Source: Nepenthes gracilis (lineage: Eukaryota; Streptophyta; Magnoliopsida; Caryophyllales; Nepenthaceae). From it: a stretch of 64,000 nucleotides of DNA. The translations under genes were made by a program, and so were the position numbers. Of the stretch, positions 39,724 to 50,482 are shown piece by piece. Each line of letters starts with the position of its first letter. Position 1 is the stretch's first letter. Under the pieces are notes generated by a model that was given only the letters and a program-made list of their open reading frames with translations, did no database searches and had not been told where the DNA came from. The stretch is taken from the NCBI GenBank assembly GCA_033239525.1, contig BSYO01000002.1:27386068-27450067 (forward strand). The letters are read 5' to 3'.

Positions 39724-39732
39724 ATCAAAGTG

Positions 39733-40029
39733 GTGCTATTCAATCAGTCCGCTCCAATCAATCTCATATTTTATAAGATTTAGTCAAAATATATGAATAT
39801 TATGAACGAATATAAAAAAAAATAAGGCTTGATTAATTTTTGGGCTGTAGATGATAATGGGTGAAAATAGCCTGTTAGGCCCAATTTTGATTTTTTTTTT
39901 GTAAATAATTTTTTTAATTAAATATTAAGTTTAAAAAATTATTTTAGTAGATTATATTTTTTATATAATTAATAATTTTTCATATAAATATTTTTTACTT
40001 AGATATATACTTTAATAATAATTTAATCT
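39733..40029. other. AT-rich spacer
   Basis: No gene seen. The last five bases (AATCT, 40025-40029) are the left half of the direct repeat flanking the composite retrotransposon. Confidence 0.6.
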
Positions 40030-40599
40030 TGTTGCGTACCAGAAATTCGGATTGTCCTACGGGTCAGGGGCCGCAAATCGGATCTTCTTGTTTGTCGATC
40101 TGACGCGGATCCGTCTCCATAGTTTTGAATAAGGAGTCTGTGTGCAACACAAAAGTAGACGAGATTGTGGAAGGCCAATGGGGCTAAATCAAAAGGCTCT
40201 CCGACAATTTCAGTCGATTATTTCTTTTTGAAAATAAAAAGGAAAGATGTATTCTATTTTTATAGATAATAATTTTTAGAGAAAGAGAGTTTTTCCTTCC
40301 TCTCCTCCTCTCTCCCTCTTCTTTTTTTCTTACTTTTAGGCCCTCCTCTTTCGTGGAGGATAACTCCTCTTTATAAAGAAACCTCCTCTCTGGAAGTTTC
40401 TTCTTCTCTCTCTCTCGGAGGTTTTGGAGGTTTTCTCCCTCCTTCTCTTGGAGGTTTTGGAGGTTTTTTGGCCATGATCGCTTTGGTCGGTTATGGTTGG
40501 ACTTTATCATAATTAACCAGGTGATAACCACCGCTGTTTGTGGATTACAAAAATCAGTTTGTGCAGTTGTTTCTTGGGTCGGTTATACTGTACCCATCA
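40030..40599 (-). repeat. Outer left LTR (3' LTR of the coding element)
   Basis: Begins TGTTGCGTACCAG and ends GTACCCATCA on the plus strand; about 570 bp. The minus strand carries CTTTATAAAG as a TATA-like element near 40370 and an R-U5 part with ACTTGAGCGTCGG-like sequence, here degraded. Confidence 0.85.
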
Positions 40600-40911
40600 T
40601 AAGCCCCATTGTGCGAACGGCCAGGGCGCTTGTAATGATTTCAGTTCGGTTGGAGGTGCATGAGGTATGCTTCCATGGATTTGGCAGTTCTCACATTTCT
40701 TGACAAAGTCAGAAGCGTCTTTTTTCATAGTTGGCCAAAAATATCCTTGTCGCATTAATTTGAAGGCCAGATTCTTTCCTCCTATGTGGGACCCACAAAT
40801 CCCAAGATGGACCTCACCAAGAGCATAATCTGCTTCCTCCGGGGTTAGGCATCTCAAATAGGGGACGAGTACCCTGACGGTATAGTTTCCCATTAATGAT
40901 GACGTGTACAA
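40600..40911 (-). pseudogene. Integrase N-terminus, core deleted
   Basis: The minus-strand frame covers the zinc-binding region (GICGSHIGGK, then CENCQIHG) and proceeds to APWPFAQWGL, where the catalytic core should begin. The next bases are already the polypurine/LTR junction. The shared word ATGGGG-GCT in both the integrase signature and the LTR edge suggests a deletion at short homology. The catalytic D,D35E core is absent. Confidence 0.85.
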
Positions 40912-41012
40912 ACGCAGTTTTCTTTATTCTCTTTACCGTGGACGGAATACTCCGTCGATAAGTATCGATAATAAGGAGCTTTCATTATTAGTGACTCAGA
41001 GGATATCTTGAT

Positions 41013-41460
41013 CTACTTCTTCAATACTTGAGTAGTTAGAACCTCTCGCATACGGGTGTGTTGCTCCGGATTTTCTATGGCTGCCGCTTTTGCTAATTGA
41101 TCGGCCTTTCCGTTTTCCGTTCTAGAAATATGGTGCATGTCAATTTTATTAAAATCTTGAAATGCACTTCTTACCTTAGTAAGGTATCTTGCTAAACACG
41201 AGTTTGACACCTCAAAGTTTCCTCGAACTTGATTAACCATCGGTTGAAGTCAGTTGTAGACCGCAACATATTTTCTTCGAACATTCCTTGGCCAATCGTA
41301 GTCCGGCCAATGAGCTTCATATTCAGCTACGTTGTTTGTTGTTGGGAATGAAAGCCTTAGTGAATATAAAATTTCCATTCCTTCCGGAGTTCGCAACATC
41401 ACTCCGGCCCGCTTCTGATTGTGTAGAAGATCCGTCCCACGTACATCGTCCATGGATTGG
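41013..41460 (-). pseudogene. Archaeal-type RNase H remnant (coding element)
   Basis: Two minus-strand frames give AGVMLRTPEGMEILYSLR, TTNNVAEYEA and, further on, MHHISRTENGKADQLAKAA. This is the C-terminal part of the additional RNase H domain of Tat elements. A frame change lies near 41245. Confidence 0.8.
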
Positions 41461-41464
41461 ACAA

Positions 41465-42617
41465 ATCGGTCAGTCTATCTTTTGATCTTCGCTTCATTAT
41501 TTTGGGTTAAAGGAAGTTTCAACCAAAAAATCAGCCAAAGCTTTGTCCTTTTATTGGCGGTTTTGGCTTGTACTCAATATCAAATTCTCCAAGCTCGATT
41601 GCCCATTTGACGATCGACTGATGTGTCGAGTTTTTGTAAAGATCCCTTTAAGAGGTTGGTGCAGTGAGACGGTTATCTTATGGGCTTGGAAATATGGCCT
41701 TAGCTTTCTTTGAATAAACCCGAGCTAGCACTATCTTTTCGGCGTGTGTGTAACGACTTTCCACTTCGGACAGCATTTCTTCGACGTAGTACACCGGTTT
41801 TTGAACATCCGTCATTCTTGGATTAAACCGAACTTAATGCTACATCGAAAGCGCGAATATAAAAATAATTCCTCTCCCTCTATGGTGACGTCAGAAGTGG
41901 AGGGCTGGCTAAATACTCTTTTAAATTTTGAAAAGCGGCTTGGCATTCTTGAGTCCTTTGAAAACCATTTGCTTTGGTTCCTCTTAAAGCTTTGAAAATG
42001 AAAGGTACTTCTCCGCCGATCTGGATAAAAATCGGAGAGAGCCGCAAGCCTTCCCGTAAGCCGTTGAACTTCTTTTATGGTTTTGGCGGACTCATTTCTG
42101 CAACCGCCTTTATTTTTTCGGATTGGCTTCAATTCCTCGCTTAAAACGATGAATCCTAAAAATTTGCTGAAGATACTCGAAAGCACATTTGGTCGGATTT
42201 AATTTCATCCGATGTTTTCGAGCACTTCAAAAAGCTTCTTCCAAATCCTTAGTGTGATCATCCATGATTTTACTTTTTACAAGCATATCATCTACGTACA
42301 CCTCCATGTTTTTACGATCCGATCTGCGAACAATTTGTTGATTAGTCTTTGATATGTTGCTCGGCGTTCTTTAATCCGAGCGGCATTACTTTATAACAAC
42401 AGTAAGTGCCTTGGTGGTCATAAAGGAGGTGTGTTCTTCATCCTCAGGGCTCATGCTAATCCGATTATAACCGGAGTATGCATCCATAAACCGAGTAGTT
42501 CATGTCAGGAAGTTGAATCTACCAATAGATTAATCCTTGGCAAAGGAAAAATCCTTTCTTCAAGGCTTTATTCAATTGGTAAAATCAACGCACATCCTCC
42601 ATTTTCCGTTGCTCTTT
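41465..42617 (-). pseudogene. Reverse transcriptase and RNase H remnant (coding element)
   Basis: Minus-strand fragments include YNRISMSPEDEEHTSFM, then an intact catalytic box YVDD (42287-42298) followed by MLVK, then FSKFLGFIVL. The RNase H after it is frame-broken. Multiple stops and single-base indels separate the pieces although the active-site box is preserved. Confidence 0.85.
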
Positions 42618-43628
42618 TTACCATAACCACATTGGAAAGCGGTCAGGATCTTTGGACTTCCTTATAAAATCGGCATCCAGCAAATTTTTTACTTCCTCCT
42701 TGATTGCAATAAGTTTCTCAACCGAGTAGTTCCTCCTCTTTTGTCTAATCGGTTTGTGATTAGGATCCAAACTTAATTTATGGACCATCACTTCGGTTGG
42801 AATTCCAGGCATGTCAGATGACGTCCAAGCAAAGACATCCTTGTTTTTCCGGAGGAACTCAATTAACCGCCCACGAACTGGTCCGGTCAGCGAGTTTCCT
42901 ATTTGTACACATTTTTCCGGATTTGTTGGATCCAAGGGAATTAGATCAGTAACTTCTCCGGACTGAGCTTGTTGCAACGTGCTTTCGTCTCGATAGTCAA
43001 AATCTTCCACAGACCGGTCTTGAACATTTTTCTCCACTTGGGATAAATAACATGTTCTTCCGGTAACTTGATCTCCCAATATTTCTCCAACTCCGTTTAA
43101 TGTTGGGAACTTCATTTTTAAATGGGGAATTGATGTTACTGCTCCAAAAATCGCAAGGCAGGGCCGACCCAGAATTGCGTTGTAAACTGAAGGCAGGTCC
43201 ACTACCAGAAATGTTAGTTCGTGAGAAGCAGTTCTTGGGTAAATTCCCAACGTAACCTCCAATTGGATGGTTCCTTTGCCTGTGACCGGTTCATTTCCCA
43301 CTCCGTACAGTGGTCCATTGGCCGACCGGAGTTGATTAATTTTCAAACCCAACTTAATGAAAGCATCGAAATAAAGCAAATTACTAGAGTTTCTATTATC
43401 AATAAAGATTCGTTTCATCTGGTAATCCACGTTACCGTCAGAAACTAAGGCAAATACAACTAATGGATCTGAATGTGGTGTTCTCACATGATCCATATCT
43501 TCCTTACTAAAACTAATTACATCATCACATTCAAACTTCCGCTTCCTATTACTCCGGATGACGCCCATTTGACCGGACTGAGCCTTGGCCGGTCTGGTGG
43601 TTATCATGTTTACCACTCCGGCCACCAC
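42618..43628 (-). pseudogene. Protease and start of reverse transcriptase (336-codon frame)
   Basis: The longest retroelement frame of the window. It holds a retropepsin-like region with IFIDNRNSSNLLYFDAF, where the family active site DTG/DSG reads DNR, so the protease is likely inactive. It continues with YNAILGRPCLAIFGAV, then VFAWTSSDMPGI, the start of the reverse transcriptase, and ends in a frame break before the palm domain. No gag lies upstream: only about 110 bases separate this frame from the LTR edge. Confidence 0.85.
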
Positions 43629-43741
43629 ACGGCTTTTCAGTTGTCTAATTTATCTGATCGGAATGCTTGCTACGTCAATTTTGTTTTATGCTTTTTAGTG
43701 GTAAAACTGGCTTTTTGGCCGTTTCCCACAGACGGCGCTAA
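43629..43741 (-). other. Leader and primer-binding site of the coding element
   Basis: On the minus strand the LTR end CAACA is followed by TTAGCGCCGTCTGTGGGAAA, then a leader that recurs almost unchanged next to the LTRs at 47662 and 48636. A shared leader fits mobilisation of the non-coding copies by a coding relative. Confidence 0.7.
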
Positions 43742-44329
43742 TGTTGCGTACCAGAAATTCGGATTGTCCTATGGGTCAGGGGCCGCAAATCGGATCTTCT
43801 TGTTTATCGATCTGACGCGGATCCGTCTCCATAGTTTTGAATCTGAGTCCTGTGCAACACAAAAGTAGACGAGATGGTCAGAAGGCCAATGGGGCTAAAT
43901 CCCCAAAGGCTCTCCGACGCTCAAGTCAGTAATGGCCTTTTTGAGAATAAAAAGGGAAAGATGTATTCTATTTTTTATAGATAATAATTTTTAGAGAAAG
44001 AGAGTTTTTCCTTCCTCTCCTCCTCTCTCCCTCTTCTTTTTCTTACTTTTAGACCCTCCTCTTTCATGGAGGATAACTCCTCTTTATAAAGAAACCTCCT
44101 CTCTCTGGAGGTTTCTTCTTCTCCTCTCTCTGGAGGTTTTGAGGTTTTTTCCCTTCTCCTTCTCTTGGAGGTTTTTGGAGGTTTCTTGGCCATGATCACC
44201 TTTCAGTCGGTTATGGTTGAACTTTATCCATAATTAACTACCAGTGATAACCACCGGTTATAACCGTTTGTGGATTACAAAAATCGGTTTGTGCAGTTGT
44301 TTCTTGGGTCGGTTATACTGTACCCATCA
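43742..44329 (-). repeat. Shared LTR between coding element and left non-coding copy
   Basis: This LTR serves as the 5' LTR of the coding element on its left and as the 3' LTR of the non-coding copy on its right. Ends are TGTTGCGTACC and GTACCCATCA on the plus strand. Such LTR sharing arises from LTR-LTR recombination or from template switching. Confidence 0.8.
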
Positions 44330-44340
44330 TAAGCCCCCCA

Positions 44341-44373
44341 TGCTAGAAGATTAAAATTTTAACTTCTAGCATG
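44341..44373. repeat. Near-palindrome beside the LTR
   Basis: TGCTAGAAGATTAAAATTTT and its nearly exact inverse follow each other directly next to the U3 end of the LTR. The same palindrome is kept at 52033-52066 in the other arm. Confidence 0.75.
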
Positions 44374-44404
44374 TTTTCTGATGGATTGATTACTTAGAAT
44401 TTTT

Positions 44405-44880
44405 AATGATTTCGGATTAATTTACTCCGGATTTGGTGACTTCATTTTTCTGGTCACTCCGGATTTTTTACTCCGGATCTGGTGACTCCATTTTTGTGGT
44501 CACTCCGGATTTTTACTCCGGATCTGGTGACTCCATTTTTCTGGTCACTCCAGATTTTTTACTCCGGATTTGTTGACTCCATTTTTCTGGTCACTCCGAT
44601 TTTTACTCAGTTGGTGACTCCATTTTTCTCGTCACTCCGAATTTTTACTCCGGATCCGGTGACTCCATTTTTCGGGTCACTCCGGATTTTTACTCCGGAT
44701 CTGGTGACTCCATTTTTCTGGTCACTCCGGATTTTTTACTCCGAATTTGTTGACTCCATTTTTCTGGTCACTCCGGATTTTTTACTCCGGATTTATTGAC
44801 TTCATTTTTTGGTCACTCCGGATTTTTTACTCCGGATTTGGTGACTCCATTTTTCTGGTCACTCCGGATTTTTTCGACCT
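44405..44880 (-). repeat. ACTCCGG minisatellite, left arm
   Basis: About ten tandem units of roughly 45 bp, each containing GGTGACTCCATTTTTCTGG and TCACTCCGGATTTTT. Single units can form a hairpin because GTGACCA and TGGAGTCAC are nearly complementary. Its counterpart is at 51410-51995. Confidence 0.85.
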
Positions 44881-45793
44881 CTTTTGGGCCGCTCGGTGTG
44901 TAACCGACGTTTAGAAATTTTGGCCTCTTTTGGGCCTCTCGGTGATGTAACCGAGGTTTAGAATTCGACCTCTTTGGGCCGGTCGGTGTGTAACCGAGGT
45001 TTAGAGTTCGACCGTTTTTTGAAATCATTCAGCTCGCCCTTTGAAGAATCAAGTTCGAATTTTTGAAATCACATTCCGCTTCTTTAAGGCAAATCTAGTT
45101 CGATCTCTTTATAACAAATCCAGTTCGGCCTCCTTAATGCAAAATCAAGTTTGGGAGCCGAAGTGAATTTTTGGGATGCCATAATTACCGGCGTAGTGGA
45201 TTTTGAACGCATGGTGGGCTTTGACCGGGAATAGAATCCGAGAATCCGAAGTGGTCAGAGGGATTTTGAAATCCAAGTTCCCAGGTGGGAGTGGACTTTT
45301 GAAATCGAAGTGTTGTTCACGGATGGAATGTAATATTCGGAGGAAATTTGACGAGTGAAATTTCGGAGTCTAATTTTTGAATTCAAAATTCGGAGAGCAA
45401 AATTCGATGGAATGCGAAACTCCGAGTCCATTTTCTGACGGAATGCAATATTCCGGAGTAGAATTCTGGAGTTCAATTTCTGAGTGCTGGAGTGGGCTTC
45501 GGCTGGTGCAGATTTCAAACGACTGGTTGCCTGACTACCCAAACCGGCAAAATACAAGTTTGATGCGAGAATCAATCTCTGGGAAGGTTCACTGAAAAAT
45601 GGTATGCCGGAGTAGTTGGGGGTACTAGAGTGGCCCAAACTGGCCGGAGTGGCACTTTCGTATTAATCAAACCGGCAATTTGGATTTTGGATGCCGGACT
45701 GTGATGTTTCTGGTACTAGCTTGGGTGCCCGATTATCCCAATTGGCAACATATACTTTGAATGCCGGGGTGATTTGATCAAATTGGTGCATTC

Positions 45794-46345
45794 TCAGTCA
45801 GACTTGAAATAGGCAACGGCGGTTTGGATCTTTCTCGCCGGAATGGACCTGGAGCAGCTTTTGGGCTCCGGAGTGGATTTTGGGAGCCTGAGTGAGCTGT
45901 GACCGGAGTATATTTTCTGAACCGATGTGGCTATGACGGAGGCAGATTTTTGGGAGCCGGAGTCGCTTTTGCCGGAGTTGATTTTGGACAGCATGTTCTG
46001 CTTTTGGACGGAGTGAAGATCACGCATCTTTGTGGGAGAAGAAAAACGGCGGAGTGCTCCTGTCCAGAGTGCCTTTGAACTCGTCCGGAAAGATGGTTCT
46101 GCGAAGAGTGCCTCCTTGTGGGCAAGGAGTGAAACTGCTGTAGTGCCTTTGTGGCATTGAGTGAAAACTGCAGGAGTGCCTCCTTGTGCACCGGATTGGG
46201 CTATGACCGGAGTGAAAATAATCGCCGGAATGCCCTTTTTGAGCGCCGAAGTGGATTGCAACCGGCTGGATGCCTTATTAGCTAACCGCAAAATTGATTC
46301 CGAGTGAACGCTCGTGGCACTAGTTTGGGTGTTGGTTTTCCACAC
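45794..46345 (-). other. Open frame (183 codons) in left non-coding arm
   Basis: An ATG-initiated frame on the minus strand ends in KIQTAVAYFKSD. The last 80 or so residues are the same as those of the frame at 49799-50482 in the other arm. Composition is Ser/Lys-rich and derived from the ACTCCGG word repeats. It matches no family I know; open by chance is the default view. Confidence 0.25.
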
Positions 46346-47661
46346 AAGCGAGAAAACATGTTGAATGCCGAAGTGAAAAATGAGCCGTGTATATGAGAGG
46401 AAGTGCCGGAGTGGTTGTTCTTGAGCGCTAGATTGGAATCAGTCCGGTTTTCCATACAACAACACTTGGAATTTTCCATTGCACCAAAGCATATTTGGAG
46501 TCGGATCAACTACGGTCGGAGTAAATCTTGACCGGCTTGTTTGAGAACCTGAGCGCCAAATTGAATCCCTAGCGAGATGAATCAAAGAGGAATTGCGGAG
46601 TGATTTTTGAAATCCGAACTCGCTTTCGGAGTGGATTTTTTTAAGCAGTTTTACGCTTTTGGACGGAGTAATACGTCACGGTTTGAGAACCAAAGAGGCG
46701 GCCGATACGTGCGATGTCGCGATTCTGGCGCCCGGCCGTCGGTGACGGAGATCGCTACTGGGCGGCAGCGGCGCCGTCGATGCCTTCTCCTTTCTCTCCA
46801 CCGCGCCACGTTACACAATGCACCAAAATCTCGCCGAATCACCACAAAATTGCCACATGCAACCACAATACATGTATCCTCAAAGAGGGCGGAAGGATTT
46901 GCTTGCCTTGATTTGGAGATTTTCTTTCGCGGCAATAGTTGTAGCGGCGGTGGTTCCTTGCGGCTCACGATCTCCTTTCTCCACTCACATCTTGGCATGA
47001 AATCGGAGGGAAAAGGGAAGAAGGCATCACTGCTACGATCCGGCTAGCTCGCCTCCTCCCGAAACGGTGGCCGCCCGCGCCGCTGGCCTTGCCGTCTTCT
47101 TCCTCCTCTCTCCCTCTTTCTTCTTTCTTTTTCTCATTCGCACGCGCTGCAATTCGACATTTTTTCCCTTTTTTTTTTAAAGAGAAGGATGAATCCGGTC
47201 AAACCGGCATTGACCCAAATCTGGGCCTCTCTCATCATCATCATTTTTTTTTTGATTTTTTTTTTGTGGGAGGAAATTGGCCGTGGGCCAAATTTGATTT
47301 TTTTTTTTTTTTGAATCTGGTATTGAGGAGAAGCCCCCAGCGTTTGATGACTATATCTTGTACAAAGCTTGGAGCATTTTGGATGTATAATCTGTGCGCA
47401 AGTATTAATCTCCTGCCTGAAAAATGCCTGCCAATTTGGCTTGATTTAGCTCTCCAACTTCTCTTTATAGGGAAATCATAGAAGACGGGAAGTAGCTGCC
47501 AGCCCCCAAGCGTTAATGCGCCAAGGGTAGGGAGAGTACTGCCACCATTTGTTCAAAAAGTTGTCTAATTTATCTGATCGGAATGCTTGCTACGTCGATC
47601 TTGTTTTATGCTTTTTAGTGGTAAAACTGGCTTTTTGGCGGTTTCCCACAAACGGCGCCAA

Positions 47662-48341
47662 TGTTGCGTACCAGAAATTCGGATTGTCCTACGAGTCAGG
47701 TGCCGCAAATCGGATCTTCTTGTTTGTCGATCTGACGCGGATCCGCCTCCATAGTCTTGAATCTGAGTTCTGTGCAACACAACTGAAAACTAACGGTCAG
47801 AGGTCGGCGGGAATTATTCCCACCGTAAACCCTCCGACGCTTAAGTCAGAAATCTTTCCAAGAATATAGAAAAGATAAATCAATGGTGTATATTTGGTGG
47901 GAGGAGTGATTTGTGGAAATGATGCTTCCAAGAATAGAGAAAGAGTATCCCCTCTTTTTGGATCCCTGGCTTGAGATGACTTTCTGGGATGTAGATTTGG
48001 ATGGAACAAAACATATCCCAGCCTTCTGGCCATTTCGGCCGTTTTTTCCCCCTCGGAGGTTTTTGGAGGTTTTCTCCCTCTTGGAGGTTTTTTGGAGGTT
48101 TTCTCCCTTTGATCCTCTCTTGGAGGTTTTTAGAGGTTTTCTCCCTTTGATCCTCTCTTGGAGGTTTTTGGAAGTTTTCTCCCTTTGATCCTCTCTTGGA
48201 GGTTTTTGGAGGTTTCTTGACCATTATCGTCTTTCAGTTGGTTATGGTTGGACTTTATCCATAATTAACCACCAGTGATAACCACCGGTTATAACCGCTT
48301 GTAGATTACAAAAAACGGTTTGTGCAGTTGTTTCTTGGGTC
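47662..48341 (-). repeat. Inner left LTR, expanded and end-truncated
   Basis: Begins TGTTGCGTACC and follows the family LTR to TTCTTGGGTC, where the last 35 or so bases of the U3 end are missing at the junction with the other arm. It is longer than its relatives because a unit of about 38 bp (TTGGAGGTTTTTGGAGG plus TCTCCCTTTGATCC) is repeated three to four times at 48050-48215. Confidence 0.8.
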
Positions 48342-48350
48342 AGTTGTTTG
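48342..48350. other. Centre of the head-to-head inverted arrangement
   Basis: Nine bases (AGTTGTTTG) separate the two truncated LTRs. With the preceding C they repeat CAGTTGTTT found 17 bases upstream, so the filler looks copied from nearby sequence, as in template-switch or theta-type end joining. Confidence 0.65.
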
Positions 48351-48636
48351 AGGAGGAGAGGAAGGAAAACTCTCTCTTTCTCTAAAAATTATTATCTATA
48401 AAAAATAGAATACATCTTTCCCTTTTTATTCACAAAAAAGGCAAATGACTGACTTGAGCGTCGGAGAGCCTTTGGGGATTTAGCCCTATTGGCCTTCTGA
48501 CCATCTCGTTTACTTTTGTGTTGCACAGGACTCAGATTCAAAACTATGGAGACGGATCCGCGTCAGATCGACAAACAAGAAGATCCGATTTGCGGCCCCT
48601 GACCCGTAGGACAATCCAAATTTCTGGTACGCAACA
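48351..48636 (+). repeat. Inner right LTR, 5' truncated
   Basis: Starts inside the LTR at AGGAGGAGAGGAAGG and runs to the intact U5 end GGTACGCAACA. About 310 bases of U3, with the TATA-like element, are missing, so it cannot act as a promoter. It contains ACTTGAGCGTCGGAGAGCC, the Tat-type R-U5 signature. Confidence 0.85.
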
Positions 48637-48662
48637 TTGGCGCCGTCTGTGGGAAACCGCCA
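48637..48662 (+). other. Primer-binding site, right arm
   Basis: TTGGCGCCGTCTGTGGGAAA follows the LTR end directly. TGGCGCCGT equals the complement of the 3' end of plant tRNA-Asp, and the word GCGCCGTCTGTGGGAA is common at this place in plant Gypsy elements. tRNA identity beyond nine bases is not supported. Confidence 0.7.
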
Positions 48663-49010
48663 AAAGCCGGTTTACCACTAAAAGCATAAAACAAAATTGA
48701 GCGTAGCAAGCATTCCGATCAGATAAATTAGACAACTTTCTGAACAAATGGTGGCAGTACTCTCCCTACCCTTGGCGCATTAACGCTTGGGGGCTGGCAG
48801 CTACTTCCTGTCTTCTATGATTTCCCTATAAACAGAAGTTGGAGAGCCAAATCAAGCCAAATTGGCAGGCATTTTTCAGGCAGGAGATTAATACTTGCGC
48901 ACAGATTATACATCCAAAATGCTCCAAGCTTTGTACAAGATATAATCATCAAACGCTGGGGGCTTCTCCTCCGCACCGATATCTAATACCAAAAAAAAAG
49001 TTTTGGTCAC

Positions 49011-49080
49011 GGCCGGTTTGACTTAGTCAAACCGGCCTATACTCCATTTCCACGGCCGGTTTGACTAAGTCAAACCGGCC
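49011..49080. repeat. Pair of perfect 27-bp palindromes
   Basis: GGCCGGTTTGACT-T-AGTCAAACCGGCC lies at 49011-49037 and the same arms around a central A lie at 49054-49080. Each has 13-bp perfect arms and the two are exact reverse complements of each other. The corresponding place in the left arm has only a degenerate GGTCAAACCGGC. Confidence 0.9.
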
Positions 49081-49099
49081 TCAACTCCCTTTCCATTAA

Positions 49100-49600
49100 A
49101 AAAAAAAGGAAAAATGGAAGAAAAGCATAGGCAGATCGGGCAGCAGAAGAAAAGAAAGAGGAGAAAGGGGAGAGAGGAGGAAGAAGACGGCAAGGCCAGC
49201 AGCGGCAGCGACCTCTGTCGCCGGAGGAGGCGTAGCCCAGATCAGAAGCCGGTGATGCCTTCTTCCCTTTTCCCCTCCGATTTCATGCCAAGATGTGAGT
49301 GGAGAAAGGAGATCGTGAGCCGCAAGGAACCACCGCCGCTACAACTACCGTCGCCAGAAGAAAATCTCCAAATCAAGGCAAGCAAATCCTTCCGCCCTCT
49401 TTGAGGATACATGTATTGTGGTTGCATGTGGCAATTTTGTGGTGATTCGGCGAGATTTTGGTGCATTGTGTAACGTAGTGCGGTGAGAGAAGGAGAAGGC
49501 ACCGACGGCGCTCGCTTAAGCTGCCGTTGCCAACGATCTGCGCCACCGGACGGGCCGGGCGTGAATCGGCGACATCGCACGACGTCGGGCCGTCTCTTTG
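49100..49600 (+). repeat. GC-rich module shared with the Tekay-like LTR
   Basis: Landmarks in order are a GAGGAGAAAGGGGAGAGAGG stretch, TCGCCGGAGG, CCCTCCGATTTCATGC-like sequence, AGAAAATCTCCAAATCAAGG, AAATCCTTCC, GGTTGCATGTGGCAATTTTG and GATTTTGGTG. The same landmarks occur in the same order in each 1.09 kb unit at 53580-54020. The module looks like a gene leader and may be captured host DNA. Confidence 0.45.
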
Positions 49601-49798
49601 GTTCTCAAACCGTGGAGCGGGGCCACTCCGTCCAAAAGCGTAACCCGTCAAAAATCCACTCGAAAAGCGAGTTCGGATTTCAAAATCCACTCCGGCAATT
49701 CCTCTTGATTCATCTCGCTAGGATTCAATCGCGCTCCAGCTTCTCAAACAAGCCGGCCAAGATTTACTCCGACCGTAGTTGATCGACCCAAATATGCT

Positions 49799-50482
49799 TT
49801 GGTGCAATGGAAAATTCCAGCGTTACATTTGTATGGAAAACCGGACTATTCCAATCTAGCTACGGCAACAACCACTCCGGCACTTCCTCTCATATACACG
49901 GCTCATTTTTCACCGGCATTCAACATGTTTTTACGCTTGTGTGGAAAACTAACACCCAAACTAGTGCCACGGCCGATTCACTCCGAATCAATTTTGCGGT
50001 TAGCTAATAAGGCATCCACCCGGTTGCAATCCACTTCGGCGCTCAAAAAGGGCATTGGCGATTATTTTCACTCCGGTCATAGCCCAATCCGTGCACAAGG
50101 AGGCACTCTGATTTTCACTCAATGCCACAAAGGCACTCATGGCAGTTTCACCTCGCCCACAAGGAGGCACTCTTCGAGAACCATCTTTCCTAGACGAGTT
50201 CAAAGGCACTGCGACGGGAGCACTCGCCGTTTTTCTTCTCCCACAAAGATGCGTGATCTTCACTCCGTCCAAAAGCAGAACATGCTGTCCAAAATCAACT
50301 CCGGCAAAAGCGACTCCGGCTCCCAAAAATCTGCCTCCGTCATAGCCACATCGGTTCAGAAAATATACTCCGGTCACAGCTCACTCAGGCTCCCAAAATC
50401 CACTCCGGAGCCCAAAAGTCGCTCCAGGTCCATTCCGGCGAGAAAGATCCAAACCGCCGTTGCCTATTTCAAGTCTGACTGA
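49799..50482 (+). other. Open frame (227 codons) in right non-coding arm
   Basis: ATG-initiated frame with no recognisable domain, ending KIQTAVAYFKSD like its partner at 45794-46345. The N-terminal halves differ by frameshifts between arms while the C-terminal 80 or so residues agree. It may be open by chance, since the composition is dominated by ACTCCGG-type repeats. Confidence 0.25.

Larger units (their letters stand above)
44330..47661 (-). mobile_element. Non-coding retrotransposon interior, left arm
   Basis: A LARD-like interior with no gag or pol. Read on the minus strand it has a primer-binding region, a GA-rich leader, a GC-rich module (about 46640-47100), a long zone rich in ACTCCGG words and a terminal minisatellite. 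It is homologous to 48637-52076 in opposite orientation, with many indels. Confidence 0.75.

Noticed and set aside
44405..44880. CRISPR-like array because of regularly spaced repeats
   Set aside because: The units are contiguous minisatellite repeats without unique spacers, inside a plant retrotransposon.
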